DNA of 64,000 nucleotides from Patescibacteria group bacterium UBA2211 (GTDB lineage Bacteria; Patescibacteriota; Minisyncoccia; Minisyncoccales; Minisyncoccaceae), in NCBI GenBank assembly GCA_002327845.1, contig DCUP01000003.1, positions 141,033 to 205,032 on the forward strand. Direction: 5' to 3'. The translations under genes were made by a program, and so were the position numbers. Below, piece by piece: positions 17,294-24,573 of the stretch; position 1 is the stretch's first letter, and each line of letters opens with the position of its first letter. The notes under the pieces are model-generated. The model made no database searches. It had not been told where the DNA came from and saw nothing but the letters and a program-made list of their open reading frames with translations.

Positions 17294-18784
17294 ATGATAA
17301 AAAAAAATAAACAACCTGATGTAATTTCAAGGCCGCCAGTGGTGGTTGTTTTGGGACATATTGACCATGGTAAAACTTCTTTATTAATGGCAATTAGAGA
17401 GTTTAATATTTTAGAAAAAGAATCAGGAGGAATTACTCAGCATGTCGGTGCATATCAGATAGAACATAATCAAAAAAAGATTACTTTCATTGATACTCCT
17501 GGACATGAATCTTTTTCAGCTATAAGAGGTAGAGGATCTAAATTGGCAGATATCGCTGTTTTGGTTATTGATGCTAGTGAGGGAATTAAGAAGCAAACAA
17601 AAGAAGCGATTGCCCTTATTAAAAATGCTAAACTTACAACAATAGTGGCTTTGAACAAAATGGATAAACCAGGAGCTAATCCCGAAATGGTCAAGCAACA
17701 ATTATCTAAAGAAGAAATTTTAGTTGAATCATGGGGAGGACAAGTTCCATCAGTTGAGATATCAGCTAAGACGGGACAGGGTATAACAGATTTATTGGAC
17801 ATGATTCAATTGGTGGCCGATGTAGAAGATTTAAAAGCGGAAACAGAAGTTTTGGCTGAAGGAACAATTATCGAAGCTTATCTTGATCCAAAGAAAGGTC
17901 CAACGACTACTGTTTTAGTAGAAAATGGAACATTGAGGCAAGGAGATTTTATTGGAACTGATTCTGTTGTTGGTAAAATTAAAAATTTAGGAGACTTTTT
18001 GCAAAAAGAAATGGAAGAGGCTAATCCATCTGACCCAGCTGTAATTATTGGTTTTGAAAATGTTCCAGCTGTTGGAGAAAAATTTCATGTATTTTCTTCT
18101 TACGAAGAAGCTAAAGCTAATTTAAAGCAAAGAGAAATAAAGAGAGATACTTTTGAATTCGACCCTAATAAAAAATATTTGAATTTAGTAATCAAAGGAG
18201 ATGCCCAAGGTTCACTCGAAGGAATAGAGGAAGTTTTGAAAATTTTACCACAAGATAATGTTTGTATTAGAATAATTAGAAGTGAAGTGGGGGACATAAC
18301 AGAACAGGATGTTAAAATGGCAAAAACTAGTGAAGCAGTGATGATTGCCTTTAGAGTTAAAAAAGACAAGGTGGCGGAAATTAGTGCTGAAAATAATAAA
18401 GTTAAAGTTTACGAATTTTCTATTATCTATGAGTTAGCTCAAAAGGTGAGAGAATTAATGGAAAGAAAATTAACCAAAGAAAAAGAAAGAATTGATTTGG
18501 GTAAAATCGAAGTTTTAGCTATTTTTAGAACCGAGAAGAATAGACAGATAGTGGGAGGCAATGTTATCGAGGGAGAGGTACAAAAAGGAGCATCATTAGA
18601 AATATTTAGAGAAGAAGAAAAAATTGGTCACGGAAGAATAATTGAATTACAGTCAAATAAAAAAGATTTTGATGTTGTTAAGAAAGGAAAAGAGTGTGGA
18701 ATACTTTATCAAGGTAATGAGAGAATAAAAGAAGGGGATACTTTAGTTGTTTTTAAGGAAGAGTATATACAAGAAGAATTGTAA
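17294..18784 (+). CDS. infB: Translation initiation factor IF-2, short form
   Basis: GTPase that places initiator tRNA on the 30S subunit and promotes subunit joining. I chose ATG 17294 (496 aa); an earlier in-frame GTG lies inside tRNA-Ser. The GTP-binding motifs are G1 GHIDHGKTS (about 20-28), G3 DTPGHE (about 65-70), G4 NKMD (about 120) and a SAK-type G5 near 155. Domains II, III (GDAQGSLEGIEEVL) and IV (fMet-tRNA binding) follow. The long N-terminal domains of most bacterial IF-2 are absent, giving a minimal factor. rbfA begins 1 nt after the stop codon, the classic infB-rbfA pair. Translation start follows a tRNA, so the mRNA 5' end may be made by tRNA processing. Confidence 0.96.
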   Translation: MIKKNKQPDVISRPPVVVVLGHIDHGKTSLLMAIREFNILEKESGGITQHVGAYQIEHNQKKITFIDTPGHESFSAIRGRGSKLADIAVLVIDASEGIKKQTKEAIALIKNAKLTTIVALNKMDKPGANPEMVKQQLSKEEILVESWGGQVPSVEISAKTGQGITDLLDMIQLVADVEDLKAETEVLAEGTIIEAYLDPKKGPTTTVLVENGTLRQGDFIGTDSVVGKIKNLGDFLQKEMEEANPSDPAVIIGFENVPAVGEKFHVFSSYEEAKANLKQREIKRDTFEFDPNKKYLNLVIKGDAQGSLEGIEEVLKILPQDNVCIRIIRSEVGDITEQDVKMAKTSEAVMIAFRVKKDKVAEISAENNKVKVYEFSIIYELAQKVRELMERKLTKEKERIDLGKIEVLAIFRTEKNRQIVGGNVIEGEVQKGASLEIFREEEKIGHGRIIELQSNKKDFDVVKKGKECGILYQGNERIKEGDTLVVFKEEYIQEEL

Positions 18785-18785
18785 T

Positions 18786-19139
18786 ATGTTTAGAATAGAA
18801 AAGGTTAACAGTTTGATACAGCAAGAGCTTGGAGAAATTATTTTAAAAGAGATAGATATTTTTCCTGGAACACTTTTAACTATTACAAGAGTTGAATGCT
18901 CAGGTAGTCTTTTTCAGTGCAAGGTTTATATATCTGTTATTCCTGAAGAAAATTTTGATGATGTTTTGTCTCTTTTAAAAAGACATATTTATGAATTGCA
19001 GCAGATATTAAATAAAAAATTAAAGATGAGGCCAGTTCCCAAGATAGAATTTTTAAAAGAAACGAAAACAAAGGAGGCAGGAAGGATAGATGAGTTGTTA
19101 GCGAAGATAAGAAAGGAGGATATTGAAAAAAACGAATAA
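18786..19139 (+). CDS. rbfA: Ribosome-binding factor A
   Basis: Small KH-like protein that binds the 30S subunit during 16S rRNA 5'-end maturation. The 117-aa product starts at ATG 18786 (MFRIEKVNSLIQQELGEII), which matches the family; the earlier in-frame ATG at 18747 overlaps infB and adds a Lys-rich stretch without family support. Conserved features are the LTITRVECSGSLFQCKVYIS strand region and the C-terminal LRKLKMRPVPKIEF-like segment (here KKLKMRPVPKIEFLKE). It follows infB by 1 nt and precedes tRNA-Cys by 26 nt. Confidence 0.92.
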   Translation: MFRIEKVNSLIQQELGEIILKEIDIFPGTLLTITRVECSGSLFQCKVYISVIPEENFDDVLSLLKRHIYELQQILNKKLKMRPVPKIEFLKETKTKEAGRIDELLAKIRKEDIEKNE

Positions 19140-19165
19140 TCTTGGTATTGTTTCTATATGGCTAG

Positions 19166-19237
19166 GGCGTGGTGGCCAAGCAGTAAGGCAAGAGTCTGCA
19201 AAACTCTTATACGTGGGTGCAATTCCCACCCACGCCT
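19166..19237 (+). tRNA. tRNA-Cys(GCA)
   Basis: 72-nt cloverleaf; acceptor GGCGTGG with CCACGCC, discriminator T. Anticodon loop CTGCAAA gives GCA. CCA not encoded. Confidence 0.94.
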
Positions 19238-19271
19238 CAGATCTTTCAAATAGGTAAAGGTAAAAGAGTAA

Positions 19272-19301
19272 TTGACTTGTGAGTGTGCCTAATGATATAA
19301 T
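19272..19301 (+). promoter_or_regulatory. Promoter of the HNH gene (leaderless)
   Basis: TTGACT (19272-19277), 18-bp spacer, consensus TATAAT (19296-19301). The ATG at 19309 follows by 7 nt. This places the earlier GTG start (19279) upstream of the transcript, so it is rejected. Confidence 0.65.
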
Positions 19302-19308
19302 TGTTTTA

Positions 19309-19773
19309 ATGGACCGAAAAACATGGACAAAAATTCAATTAAAAGAGGCCATTAAAAGTTCATATAGCTATAGGCAGGTTTTAAATAAATTAAATTTAAA
19401 AGCAGCGGGAGGAAATTATGCTCAATTAAAAAAATACATTGAAGAATATAACTTTGATGTTAGTCATTTTAAGGGAAAGGGATGGAATAGGGGATTACAA
19501 TTTTTATTTACCCCTAAAATACCTCTAGACAAAATTTTAGTTAAGGGTAATAATTTTCAAAGCTATAAGCTTAAGAATAGATTAATTAAAGAAGGATTGA
19601 AAAAATCACAATGTGAAGAATGTGGCTGGTCGCAAAAGAGTTTTGATGGTAGATTACCATTAGAATTGCATCATATAGATGGTGATTCTCATAATAATAG
19701 TTTGAGTAATTTACAAATACTTTGTCCTAATTGTCATAGCTTAAAACCAAACTATCGTGGTCGCAAAAAATAA
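19309..19773 (+). CDS. HNH endonuclease with N-terminal helix-turn-helix
   Basis: Free-standing HNH nuclease-like protein of 154 aa. The N-terminal part (about 5-60) has the SYSYRQVLNKLNLKAAGGNY and DVSHFKGKGWNRG stretches of a widespread helix-turn-helix region that precedes HNH domains. The C-terminal HNH domain (about 95-150) carries the zinc pair CEECGW, the catalytic LELHHIDGD, the central Asn in NNSLSNLQILC and the second zinc pair CPNCH, so all key residues are present. It lies between tRNA-Cys and tRNA-Leu(UAA), 4 nt before the latter, with its own consensus promoter. Likely a mobile homing-type endonuclease; a role in defence or repair is possible but has no support from neighbours. 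Confidence 0.88.
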   Translation: MDRKTWTKIQLKEAIKSSYSYRQVLNKLNLKAAGGNYAQLKKYIEEYNFDVSHFKGKGWNRGLQFLFTPKIPLDKILVKGNNFQSYKLKNRLIKEGLKKSQCEECGWSQKSFDGRLPLELHHIDGDSHNNSLSNLQILCPNCHSLKPNYRGRKK

Positions 19774-19777
19774 ACAT

Positions 19778-19861
19778 GCCTCGGTGATGAAATTGGCAAA
19801 CATACAGCACTTAAAATGCTGCGGGTAAACACCCTTGTGGGTTCAAGTCCCACCCGAGGCA
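19778..19861 (+). tRNA. tRNA-Leu(TAA)
   Basis: 84-nt class II tRNA; acceptor GCCTCGG with CCGAGGC. Anticodon loop CTTAAAA gives TAA. No intron, CCA not encoded. It starts 4 nt after the HNH stop codon. Confidence 0.94.
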
Positions 19862-19864
19862 CAT

Positions 19865-19899
19865 AAAAAAACACACTGGTTAGAACCAGTGCGTTTTTA
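19865..19899. terminator. Bidirectional terminator between tRNA-Leu and the 3D-domain gene
   Basis: CACTGGT (19874-19880), loop TAGA, ACCAGTG (19885-19891), flanked by A-run and T-run that extend the stem. It can serve tRNA-Leu on plus and the 3D gene on minus; its right side includes the 3D stop codon. Confidence 0.85.
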
Positions 19900-20400
19900 T
19901 ATCTCCAATACTTCAATATATGTTTCTTTAACTCCGAATTCTTGAGCTTCTTCAAGAGTAGGGAACCATATATCAAATTGGTAGTCGCTTTTTCTTGAGT
20001 GCATTCTATCTTCTACTGTGAAGACTTTATTTCCATAAAGTTCAGGTATTCTTAATTCTGTTCCGAATGGTAGCATGTTATTTGCTACTATACCATCCCT
20101 AACTGTTGAACCATTAGCGGTAATGAAGGGGGTATCGTCGGTTTGCCATGTCGTAGAAGAATAGGCAGTAATGATAACTTTTATCTTCTTATGCTTTAAT
20201 TGGTTATTATCCTCATCTCTGTCTTCCTGGTTGGAAAATACCGCTAAAGTATTGTTTTCCAAGGAATAACTCTTTTCTGATAAGTAATCTTTAGCCAAGT
20301 TAGTGTTATCTGATTTGGCATCAATGGTTAATATCAGGGCCGAGAAAGAGAAAATGATAACCGCAAAAAGTATAATTGTGAAGTTTTGCTTGTTAAGCAT
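19897..20400 (-). CDS. Membrane-anchored 3D-domain protein
   Basis: Predicted secreted or membrane-anchored protein of 167 aa, ATG 20400. The upstream in-frame extension to 20517 lies in promoter sequence and is rejected. A hydrophobic segment (about 7-25) is followed by a charged linker. The C-terminal 3D domain (about 75-167) has ITAYSSTTWQTDDTP, ITANGSTVRDGIVANN, LPFGTELRIP and VEDRM. The three Asp residues that name the domain are recognisable. The fold is shared with lytic transglycosylases of the MltA and resuscitation-factor type, so a cell-wall role is plausible but not shown. It has its own promoter (20432-20460), a leader hairpin just before the ATG, and a terminator shared with tRNA-Leu. 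Confidence 0.85.
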   Translation of the reverse strand: MLNKQNFTIILFAVIIFSFSALILTIDAKSDNTNLAKDYLSEKSYSLENNTLAVFSNQEDRDEDNNQLKHKKIKVIITAYSSTTWQTDDTPFITANGSTVRDGIVANNMLPFGTELRIPELYGNKVFTVEDRMHSRKSDYQFDIWFPTLEEAQEFGVKETYIEVLEI

Positions 20401-20401
20401 A

Positions 20402-20424
20402 TATAAAATCCTGCTCAGCAGGAC
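20402..20424 (-). promoter_or_regulatory. Leader hairpin before the 3D-domain gene
   Basis: On the minus strand TCCTGC and GCAGGA form a 6-bp stem followed by TTTTATAT and then, at once, the ATG. It lies inside the predicted 25-nt leader. Attenuation or blocking of initiation is possible; the stem is short. Confidence 0.3.
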
Positions 20425-20431
20425 TGAACAT

Positions 20432-20460
20432 ATTTTAACCCATAGGGCGGTTTTAGTCAA
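20432..20460 (-). promoter_or_regulatory. Promoter of the 3D-domain gene
   Basis: Minus strand TTGACT (20455-20460), 17-bp spacer, TAAAAT (20432-20437). Confidence 0.6.
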
Positions 20461-20546
20461 TAGTTTTGTCCACACACTGTTTTTAGCCATAGAGGCTATT
20501 TTAGCCGTCAATAGCATGACTTGATAATATTAAACCTTTATGATAT

Positions 20547-20552
20547 AAGGAG
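20547..20552 (+). promoter_or_regulatory. Shine-Dalgarno of the S1-like gene
   Basis: AAGGAG, 4 nt before ATG 20557. It fixes this start against the earlier in-frame TTG at 20521 and is the only clear Shine-Dalgarno sequence I found among the window's genes. Confidence 0.7.
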
Positions 20553-20556
20553 ATAT

Positions 20557-21651
20557 ATGCAAAACGAAACATTACAAAAACTAACCGATAACGTCCAGAT
20601 TCCCAGAAATGGAGAAATCATAGACGGCAAAATTCTCGCTATTGAGAATTTAGCTATGTATCTAGATATTGGTCCCAGAAAGACTGGTATTATCTATGGT
20701 GCAGAATATCAAAACGCCAAAAATGTTTTAAAAAACATTAAAATAGGAGATACTATCTCAGTTAAAGTTGTTGAACCTGAAAACGAAGAAGGTTTTGTTG
20801 AGCTATCTCTAAGAGAAGCTGAAAAAGAATTAGCTTGGCAAACAGTCAAAGAAAAGAAAGATCTAAATCAAGAATTTGCAGTTAGGATTAGCAAAGTTAA
20901 TAAAGGAGGCCTTATTACTGAAGTTGCTGGTATTCCAGCCTTCTTGCCAACCTCTCAATTATCTCCAGATAACTATCCTAGAGTTCCAGAAGGAGATAAA
21001 TCAAAGATATTAAGAAAGTTACAGAGTTTTATCGGACAAGATGTTAAAGTTAAGATTTTAGACTTCGATGAAAAAGCTGGACAAATCATATTGACCGAAG
21101 AATCTAAAGAAAGCGAAACACTACAGAAAGCTATTAAATCATTAAAGGTGGGGGATATTGTTGAAGGAAAGGTATCAGGAATTGTTAATTTTGGAGCATT
21201 TATTAAATTTAATCTTCCCGACGCAGGTCCAGAAGATTCAGCTCTAGAAGGATTAGTCCATATCTCTGAGTTAGATTGGCAATTAATTGAAGATCCAGCT
21301 CAAGTAGTTGAAGTAGGACAAGATGTTAAGGCTCAAGTTATTGATATTTCACAGGGTAGAGTTTCTTTATCTATAAAGAACCTAAAGAAAGATCCTTGGC
21401 AGAATTTAAATTACAAGACAAATGACGTTGTTAAAGGTTTAGTTGTCAGATTCAATCCTTTTGGAGCTTTTATCCAACTTATTGATAGTAATTCAAAAGA
21501 ATCTGATACTAAAATACAAGGATTAATACATATTTCTGAGTTTGGCTCTGAAATAAAAATGAAAGAAAAGCTTGAATTAAATAAGGAATACGAATTCCAG
21601 ATATTAAGCTTCCAGCCTCAAAGACATTGGATGTCTTTAAGAATAAAATAA
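20557..21651 (+). CDS. rpsA: Ribosomal protein S1-like protein with four S1 domains
   Basis: RNA-binding protein of 364 aa built from four S1 (OB-fold) domains: about 13-80 (NGEIIDGKILAIENLAMYLD), 100-170 (a diverged copy, VRISKVNKGGLITEV), 185-265 (VGDIVEGKVSGIVNFGAFI, LVHISELDW) and 280-364 (NDVVKGLVVRFNPFGAFI, LIHISEF). Four-domain S1 proteins occur in many Gram-positive-type and CPR bacteria, shorter than the six-domain E. coli protein. S1 helps the ribosome bind mRNAs with weak or no Shine-Dalgarno, which fits this window, where nearly all genes lack one. Its own gene is the exception, with AAGGAG upstream. It ends 6 nt before ftsH. Called rpsA with some caution, because shorter S1-repeat proteins can have other roles. 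Confidence 0.88.
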   Translation: MQNETLQKLTDNVQIPRNGEIIDGKILAIENLAMYLDIGPRKTGIIYGAEYQNAKNVLKNIKIGDTISVKVVEPENEEGFVELSLREAEKELAWQTVKEKKDLNQEFAVRISKVNKGGLITEVAGIPAFLPTSQLSPDNYPRVPEGDKSKILRKLQSFIGQDVKVKILDFDEKAGQIILTEESKESETLQKAIKSLKVGDIVEGKVSGIVNFGAFIKFNLPDAGPEDSALEGLVHISELDWQLIEDPAQVVEVGQDVKAQVIDISQGRVSLSIKNLKKDPWQNLNYKTNDVVKGLVVRFNPFGAFIQLIDSNSKESDTKIQGLIHISEFGSEIKMKEKLELNKEYEFQILSFQPQRHWMSLRIK

Positions 21652-21657
21652 AAAAAT

Positions 21658-23490
21658 ATGAAGAAGAGTCCTATCAAGGGTCTCCTTAAAAATCTCTTTT
21701 TAGTTGTTCTAGTTTTTTTAATACTCGGAGTCGCTTTTAGTTTTTTTAATACTCCTAAGGAAACTGTTAATAATATTTCAATTACCCAACTATCTTCTGA
21801 CGTAAACAATGGAAAAGTGAAGGAAATTAAAATATTGAATAACGATATCTCTATAGAATATTTAGACGGAACCAAAGCTATTAGTAAGAAAGAGGTAGGA
21901 GATACCTTGGGTCAAGCATTGTTAAATTATGGTGCTGACCAAGAAAAATTAAAAAATATTTCTTTTGTTTTCGAAGAACCCAACACTTCATGGGATTGGA
22001 TTGGTACTTTTTTAATAATGGTAATTTTTCCATTAGTTCTTTTTGGTGTCTTTTTCTTTATGATTTTTAAGAATGCTAAAGCTGGAGCTGCGCAAAGTTT
22101 TGATTTTACAAAAGCTAAGGCTACTTTATTTGGAGCCGAAGGTCACCCTAAAGACAAGATAACCTTTAAGGATGTTGCAGGATTAAAAGAAGAAAAGCAA
22201 GAATTAGAAGAAATAGTAGATTTTTTAAAAAATCCTCAGAAGTATTTAAAAATGGGAGCAAGAATTCCTAAGGGTGTTTTGTTGGTTGGTCCTGCTGGAT
22301 GTGGAAAAACATTATTGGCAAGAGCGGTTGCAGGGGAGAGCAATGTTCCTTTCTTTTCTGTAGCTGGTTCTTCTTTTGTAGAAATGTTTGTTGGAGTTGG
22401 TTCAGGTAGAGTAAGAAGCTTATTCGCTGCTGCTAAAAAACAGCAACCTTGTTTGGTTTTTATTGATGAACTAGATAGTATTGGTAAAACAAGAGGTCCA
22501 GCTATTACGGGCGGACATGAAGAGAGAGAGCAAACATTAAATCAATTATTGACTGAAATGGATGGATTTGAGAAGAACGATAAAATTATTATTCTTGCAG
22601 CCACAAATAGACCAGATGTTTTAGATCCTGCTTTATTAAGACCAGGCAGATTTGATAGAAAGGTTGTTATTAGTTTGCCAGACATTAAAGAAAGAGAAGA
22701 TATTCTAAGTATTCATTCAAGAGGAAAGCCATTGGCAGACAATATTAAATTACGAGAAGTGGCCGAAAGAACACCAGGATTTTCTGGAGCTGATTTGGAA
22801 AATGTTTTTAATGAGGCAGCAATTTTAGCCGCCAAAAATGAACAAAAGCAAATAATGCAAAATGATTTATTAATATCAATTGAAAAAGTTTTACTTGGTC
22901 CTGAAAGAAGAAGTCACATCATGACTGACAAAGAAAAACAAATTACTGCTTACCATGAAGCTGGACATGCTTTGATTGGAGCTAAGACTCCTAATGCCGA
23001 ACCAATTAGAAAGATATCAATTATTGGTAGGGGAATGGCTGCTGGATATACTTTGAAGGTTCCTAGGGAAGAAAGAATGCTTAGAACTAAAAAAGAATTT
23101 GAAGCTGAGATTGCCGTATTATTAGGAGGATATTGTTCAGAAAAAATGATTTTTGGAGATATGACCACTGGAGCGTCAGATGATTTAAACAAGGCTTCTA
23201 TTATTGCTAGAAATATTGTTAAGAAATATGGAATGTCTAAATTAGGACCAATTGTTTTTGGAGACAGAGAAAGTCAAATATTCTTAGATGGAGAAACAGA
23301 AAGTAGAAATTATTCTGATGAGGTTGCTTTACAAATAGATAGGGAGGTTGAAAGAATAATAACCGAAGCTGAAAAAGAAGCTGAAAAGATATTGCAAGAA
23401 AATAAAAATGTGCTAGAAAAGATAGCAAAGAGATTGATTGAGAAAGAAACAATAGAGAGGGAGGAATTTGAAGAATTGATAGGAAAATAA
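21658..23490 (+). CDS. ftsH: ATP-dependent zinc metalloprotease FtsH
   Basis: Membrane-bound AAA protease that degrades misfolded membrane and some soluble proteins. The 610-aa product has two transmembrane helices (about 12-30 and 115-137) flanking a small extracytoplasmic domain. The AAA module has Walker A GPAGCGKT (211-218), Walker B LVFIDELDSI (about 266-275) and the second region of homology NRPDVLDPALLRPGRFD. The M41 protease domain has the zinc motif HEAGH (433-437). Walker A carries Ala-Gly-Cys where most FtsH proteins have Pro-Gly-Thr; the essential Lys-Thr remains. It follows the S1-like gene by 6 nt and precedes tRNA-Ile by 8 nt. No Shine-Dalgarno. Confidence 0.97.
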   Translation: MKKSPIKGLLKNLFLVVLVFLILGVAFSFFNTPKETVNNISITQLSSDVNNGKVKEIKILNNDISIEYLDGTKAISKKEVGDTLGQALLNYGADQEKLKNISFVFEEPNTSWDWIGTFLIMVIFPLVLFGVFFFMIFKNAKAGAAQSFDFTKAKATLFGAEGHPKDKITFKDVAGLKEEKQELEEIVDFLKNPQKYLKMGARIPKGVLLVGPAGCGKTLLARAVAGESNVPFFSVAGSSFVEMFVGVGSGRVRSLFAAAKKQQPCLVFIDELDSIGKTRGPAITGGHEEREQTLNQLLTEMDGFEKNDKIIILAATNRPDVLDPALLRPGRFDRKVVISLPDIKEREDILSIHSRGKPLADNIKLREVAERTPGFSGADLENVFNEAAILAAKNEQKQIMQNDLLISIEKVLLGPERRSHIMTDKEKQITAYHEAGHALIGAKTPNAEPIRKISIIGRGMAAGYTLKVPREERMLRTKKEFEAEIAVLLGGYCSEKMIFGDMTTGASDDLNKASIIARNIVKKYGMSKLGPIVFGDRESQIFLDGETESRNYSDEVALQIDREVERIITEAEKEAEKILQENKNVLEKIAKRLIEKETIEREEFEELIGK

Positions 23491-23498
23491 AAATCTCT

Positions 23499-23572
23499 GC
23501 GCGTGTAGCTCAGTTGGTTAGAGCACAGCTCTTATAAAGCTGGGGTCGATGGTTCGAGTCCATCCACGCGCA
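23499..23572 (+). tRNA. tRNA-Ile(TAT)
   Basis: 74-nt cloverleaf; acceptor GCGCGTG with CACGCGC. The anticodon stem CAGCT/AGCTG closes a CTTATAA loop, giving TAT, which reads AUA directly. Most bacteria instead use a lysidine-modified CAU anticodon. Confidence 0.92.
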
Positions 23573-23585
23573 CATTAGCGTTTTA

Positions 23586-23614
23586 TTGACTAAAAGCCTT
23601 AAATCGCCTAATAT
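23586..23614 (+). promoter_or_regulatory. Promoter of tRNA-Val(GAC), rplS and the following tRNA cluster
   Basis: TTGACT (23586-23591), 17-bp spacer, TAATAT (23609-23614), 25 nt upstream of tRNA-Val. Confidence 0.65.
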
Positions 23615-23639
23615 ATAAAAGAGCTCTTTAAACCTAATG

Positions 23640-23713
23640 GGGCGTATAGCTCAGTTGGTTAGAGCGTTACGTTGACATCGTAAAGGCCTCCTGTTCGAGT
23701 CAGGATACGCCCA
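23640..23713 (+). tRNA. tRNA-Val(GAC)
   Basis: 74-nt cloverleaf; acceptor GGGCGTA with TACGCCC. Anticodon loop TTGACAT gives GAC. CCA encoded at 23714-23716. Confidence 0.93.
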
Positions 23714-23740
23714 CCAAGCTAATTAAGATAAAGTAAACAT

Positions 23741-24202
23741 ATGGCAGAAGAAACACAAAAAGAAGAAAATATTGCAGAAGTTGAAACTGAAACGGTTGAA
23801 ACGGAAGCTGTAGAAGAAGTAAAAGAACCCTTAGAAGAAAAGGGTATTATTGAGGCTAATTTGAAGGGTGATTTGCCCGACATTAAAGCTGGAGACATGG
23901 TTAAAGTTCATCAGAAGATTAAAGAAGTTAAAGATGGAAAAACCAAAGAAAGAATTCAAATTTTTGAAGGTCAAGTTTTAGCTAGAAAACATGGAAAAGG
24001 AGTTTCAGCTACTATTACCGTAAGAAAGGTTATTGATGGAATTGGTGTGGAAAAGATTTTTCCAATTCATTCTCCTTCTATTGAAAAGATTGAAATTGAA
24101 AGAAGCGGAAAAACAAGAAGATCAAAATTATACTACTTAAGAACTGCAAAAGGAAGAAAAGCAAAATTAAAAACCAAGGAAAAGAAAGAAATTGCAGAAT
24201 AG
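23741..24202 (+). CDS. rplS: 50S ribosomal protein L19 with acidic N-terminal extension
   Basis: Large-subunit protein at the 30S-50S interface. The conserved L19 body (about 45-145) contains IKAGDMVKVHQKIKEV, RIQIFEGQVLARKHGKG, TVRKVIDGIGVEKIFPIHSP and RRSKLYYLR. About 35 Glu-rich residues precede it, so the protein is 153 aa rather than the usual 115-120. The short C-terminus is Lys-rich. It lies between tRNA-Val(GAC) and tRNA-Leu(GAG); the tRNA-Leu gene starts at the base right after its stop codon. The gene is thus embedded in a tRNA transcription unit, and tRNA processing would trim the rplS message at both ends. Confidence 0.95.
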   Translation: MAEETQKEENIAEVETETVETEAVEEVKEPLEEKGIIEANLKGDLPDIKAGDMVKVHQKIKEVKDGKTKERIQIFEGQVLARKHGKGVSATITVRKVIDGIGVEKIFPIHSPSIEKIEIERSGKTRRSKLYYLRTAKGRKAKLKTKEKKEIAE

Positions 24203-24286
24203 GGGCGAGTGATGAAATTGGCAGACATCTATGCTTGAGGTGCATAGGGGATTATTCCCGTGCGGGTTCAAGTCCCGCCCCGCCCA
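24203..24286 (+). tRNA. tRNA-Leu(GAG)
   Basis: 84-nt class II tRNA; acceptor GGGCGAG with CCCGCCC, with one A6-C67 mismatch. Anticodon loop TTGAGGT gives GAG. Begins immediately after the rplS stop codon. CCA not encoded. Confidence 0.9.
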
Positions 24287-24300
24287 CATAGATGCAAGAC

Positions 24301-24373
24301 GGGCGATTAGCTCAATTGGTAGAGCACTTCGTTTACACCGAAGGGGTTAGAGGTTCGAGTCCTCTATCGCCCA
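24301..24373 (+). tRNA. tRNA-Val(TAC)
   Basis: 73-nt cloverleaf; acceptor GGGCGAT with ATCGCCC. Anticodon loop TTTACAC gives TAC. CCA not encoded (CCG follows). Confidence 0.94.
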
Positions 24374-24380
24374 CCGATAT

Positions 24381-24453
24381 GCCGAGGTAGCCAAGTCGGT
24401 CACGGCGAATGTCTGAAAAACATTAGATTCCGGTTCGATTCCGGACCTCGGCA
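24381..24453 (+). tRNA. tRNA-Phe(GAA)
   Basis: 73-nt cloverleaf; acceptor GCCGAGG with CCTCGGC. Anticodon loop CTGAAAA gives GAA. CCA not encoded. Confidence 0.94.
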
Positions 24454-24471
24454 CAGATTGAAAATTCAGAT

Positions 24472-24543
24472 GCGGGCGTCGTATAGTGGCTATTATGCGA
24501 CCTTGCCAAGGTCGAGACGGCAGTTCGATTCTGCTCGCCCGCT
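24472..24543 (+). tRNA. tRNA-Gly(GCC)
   Basis: 72-nt cloverleaf; acceptor GCGGGCG with CGCCCGC, discriminator T. Anticodon loop TTGCCAA gives GCC. CCA encoded at 24544-24546. Confidence 0.94.
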
Positions 24544-24573
24544 CCAATAAGATTAATATATTTAAAACAAAAC

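Noticed and set aside
20470..20511. Short inverted repeats (TAGCC/GGCTA) upstream of the S1-like gene as an S1 autoregulatory element
   Set aside because: Stems are only 5 bp, mutually exclusive and upstream of the probable transcript start; I see no convincing regulatory structure.
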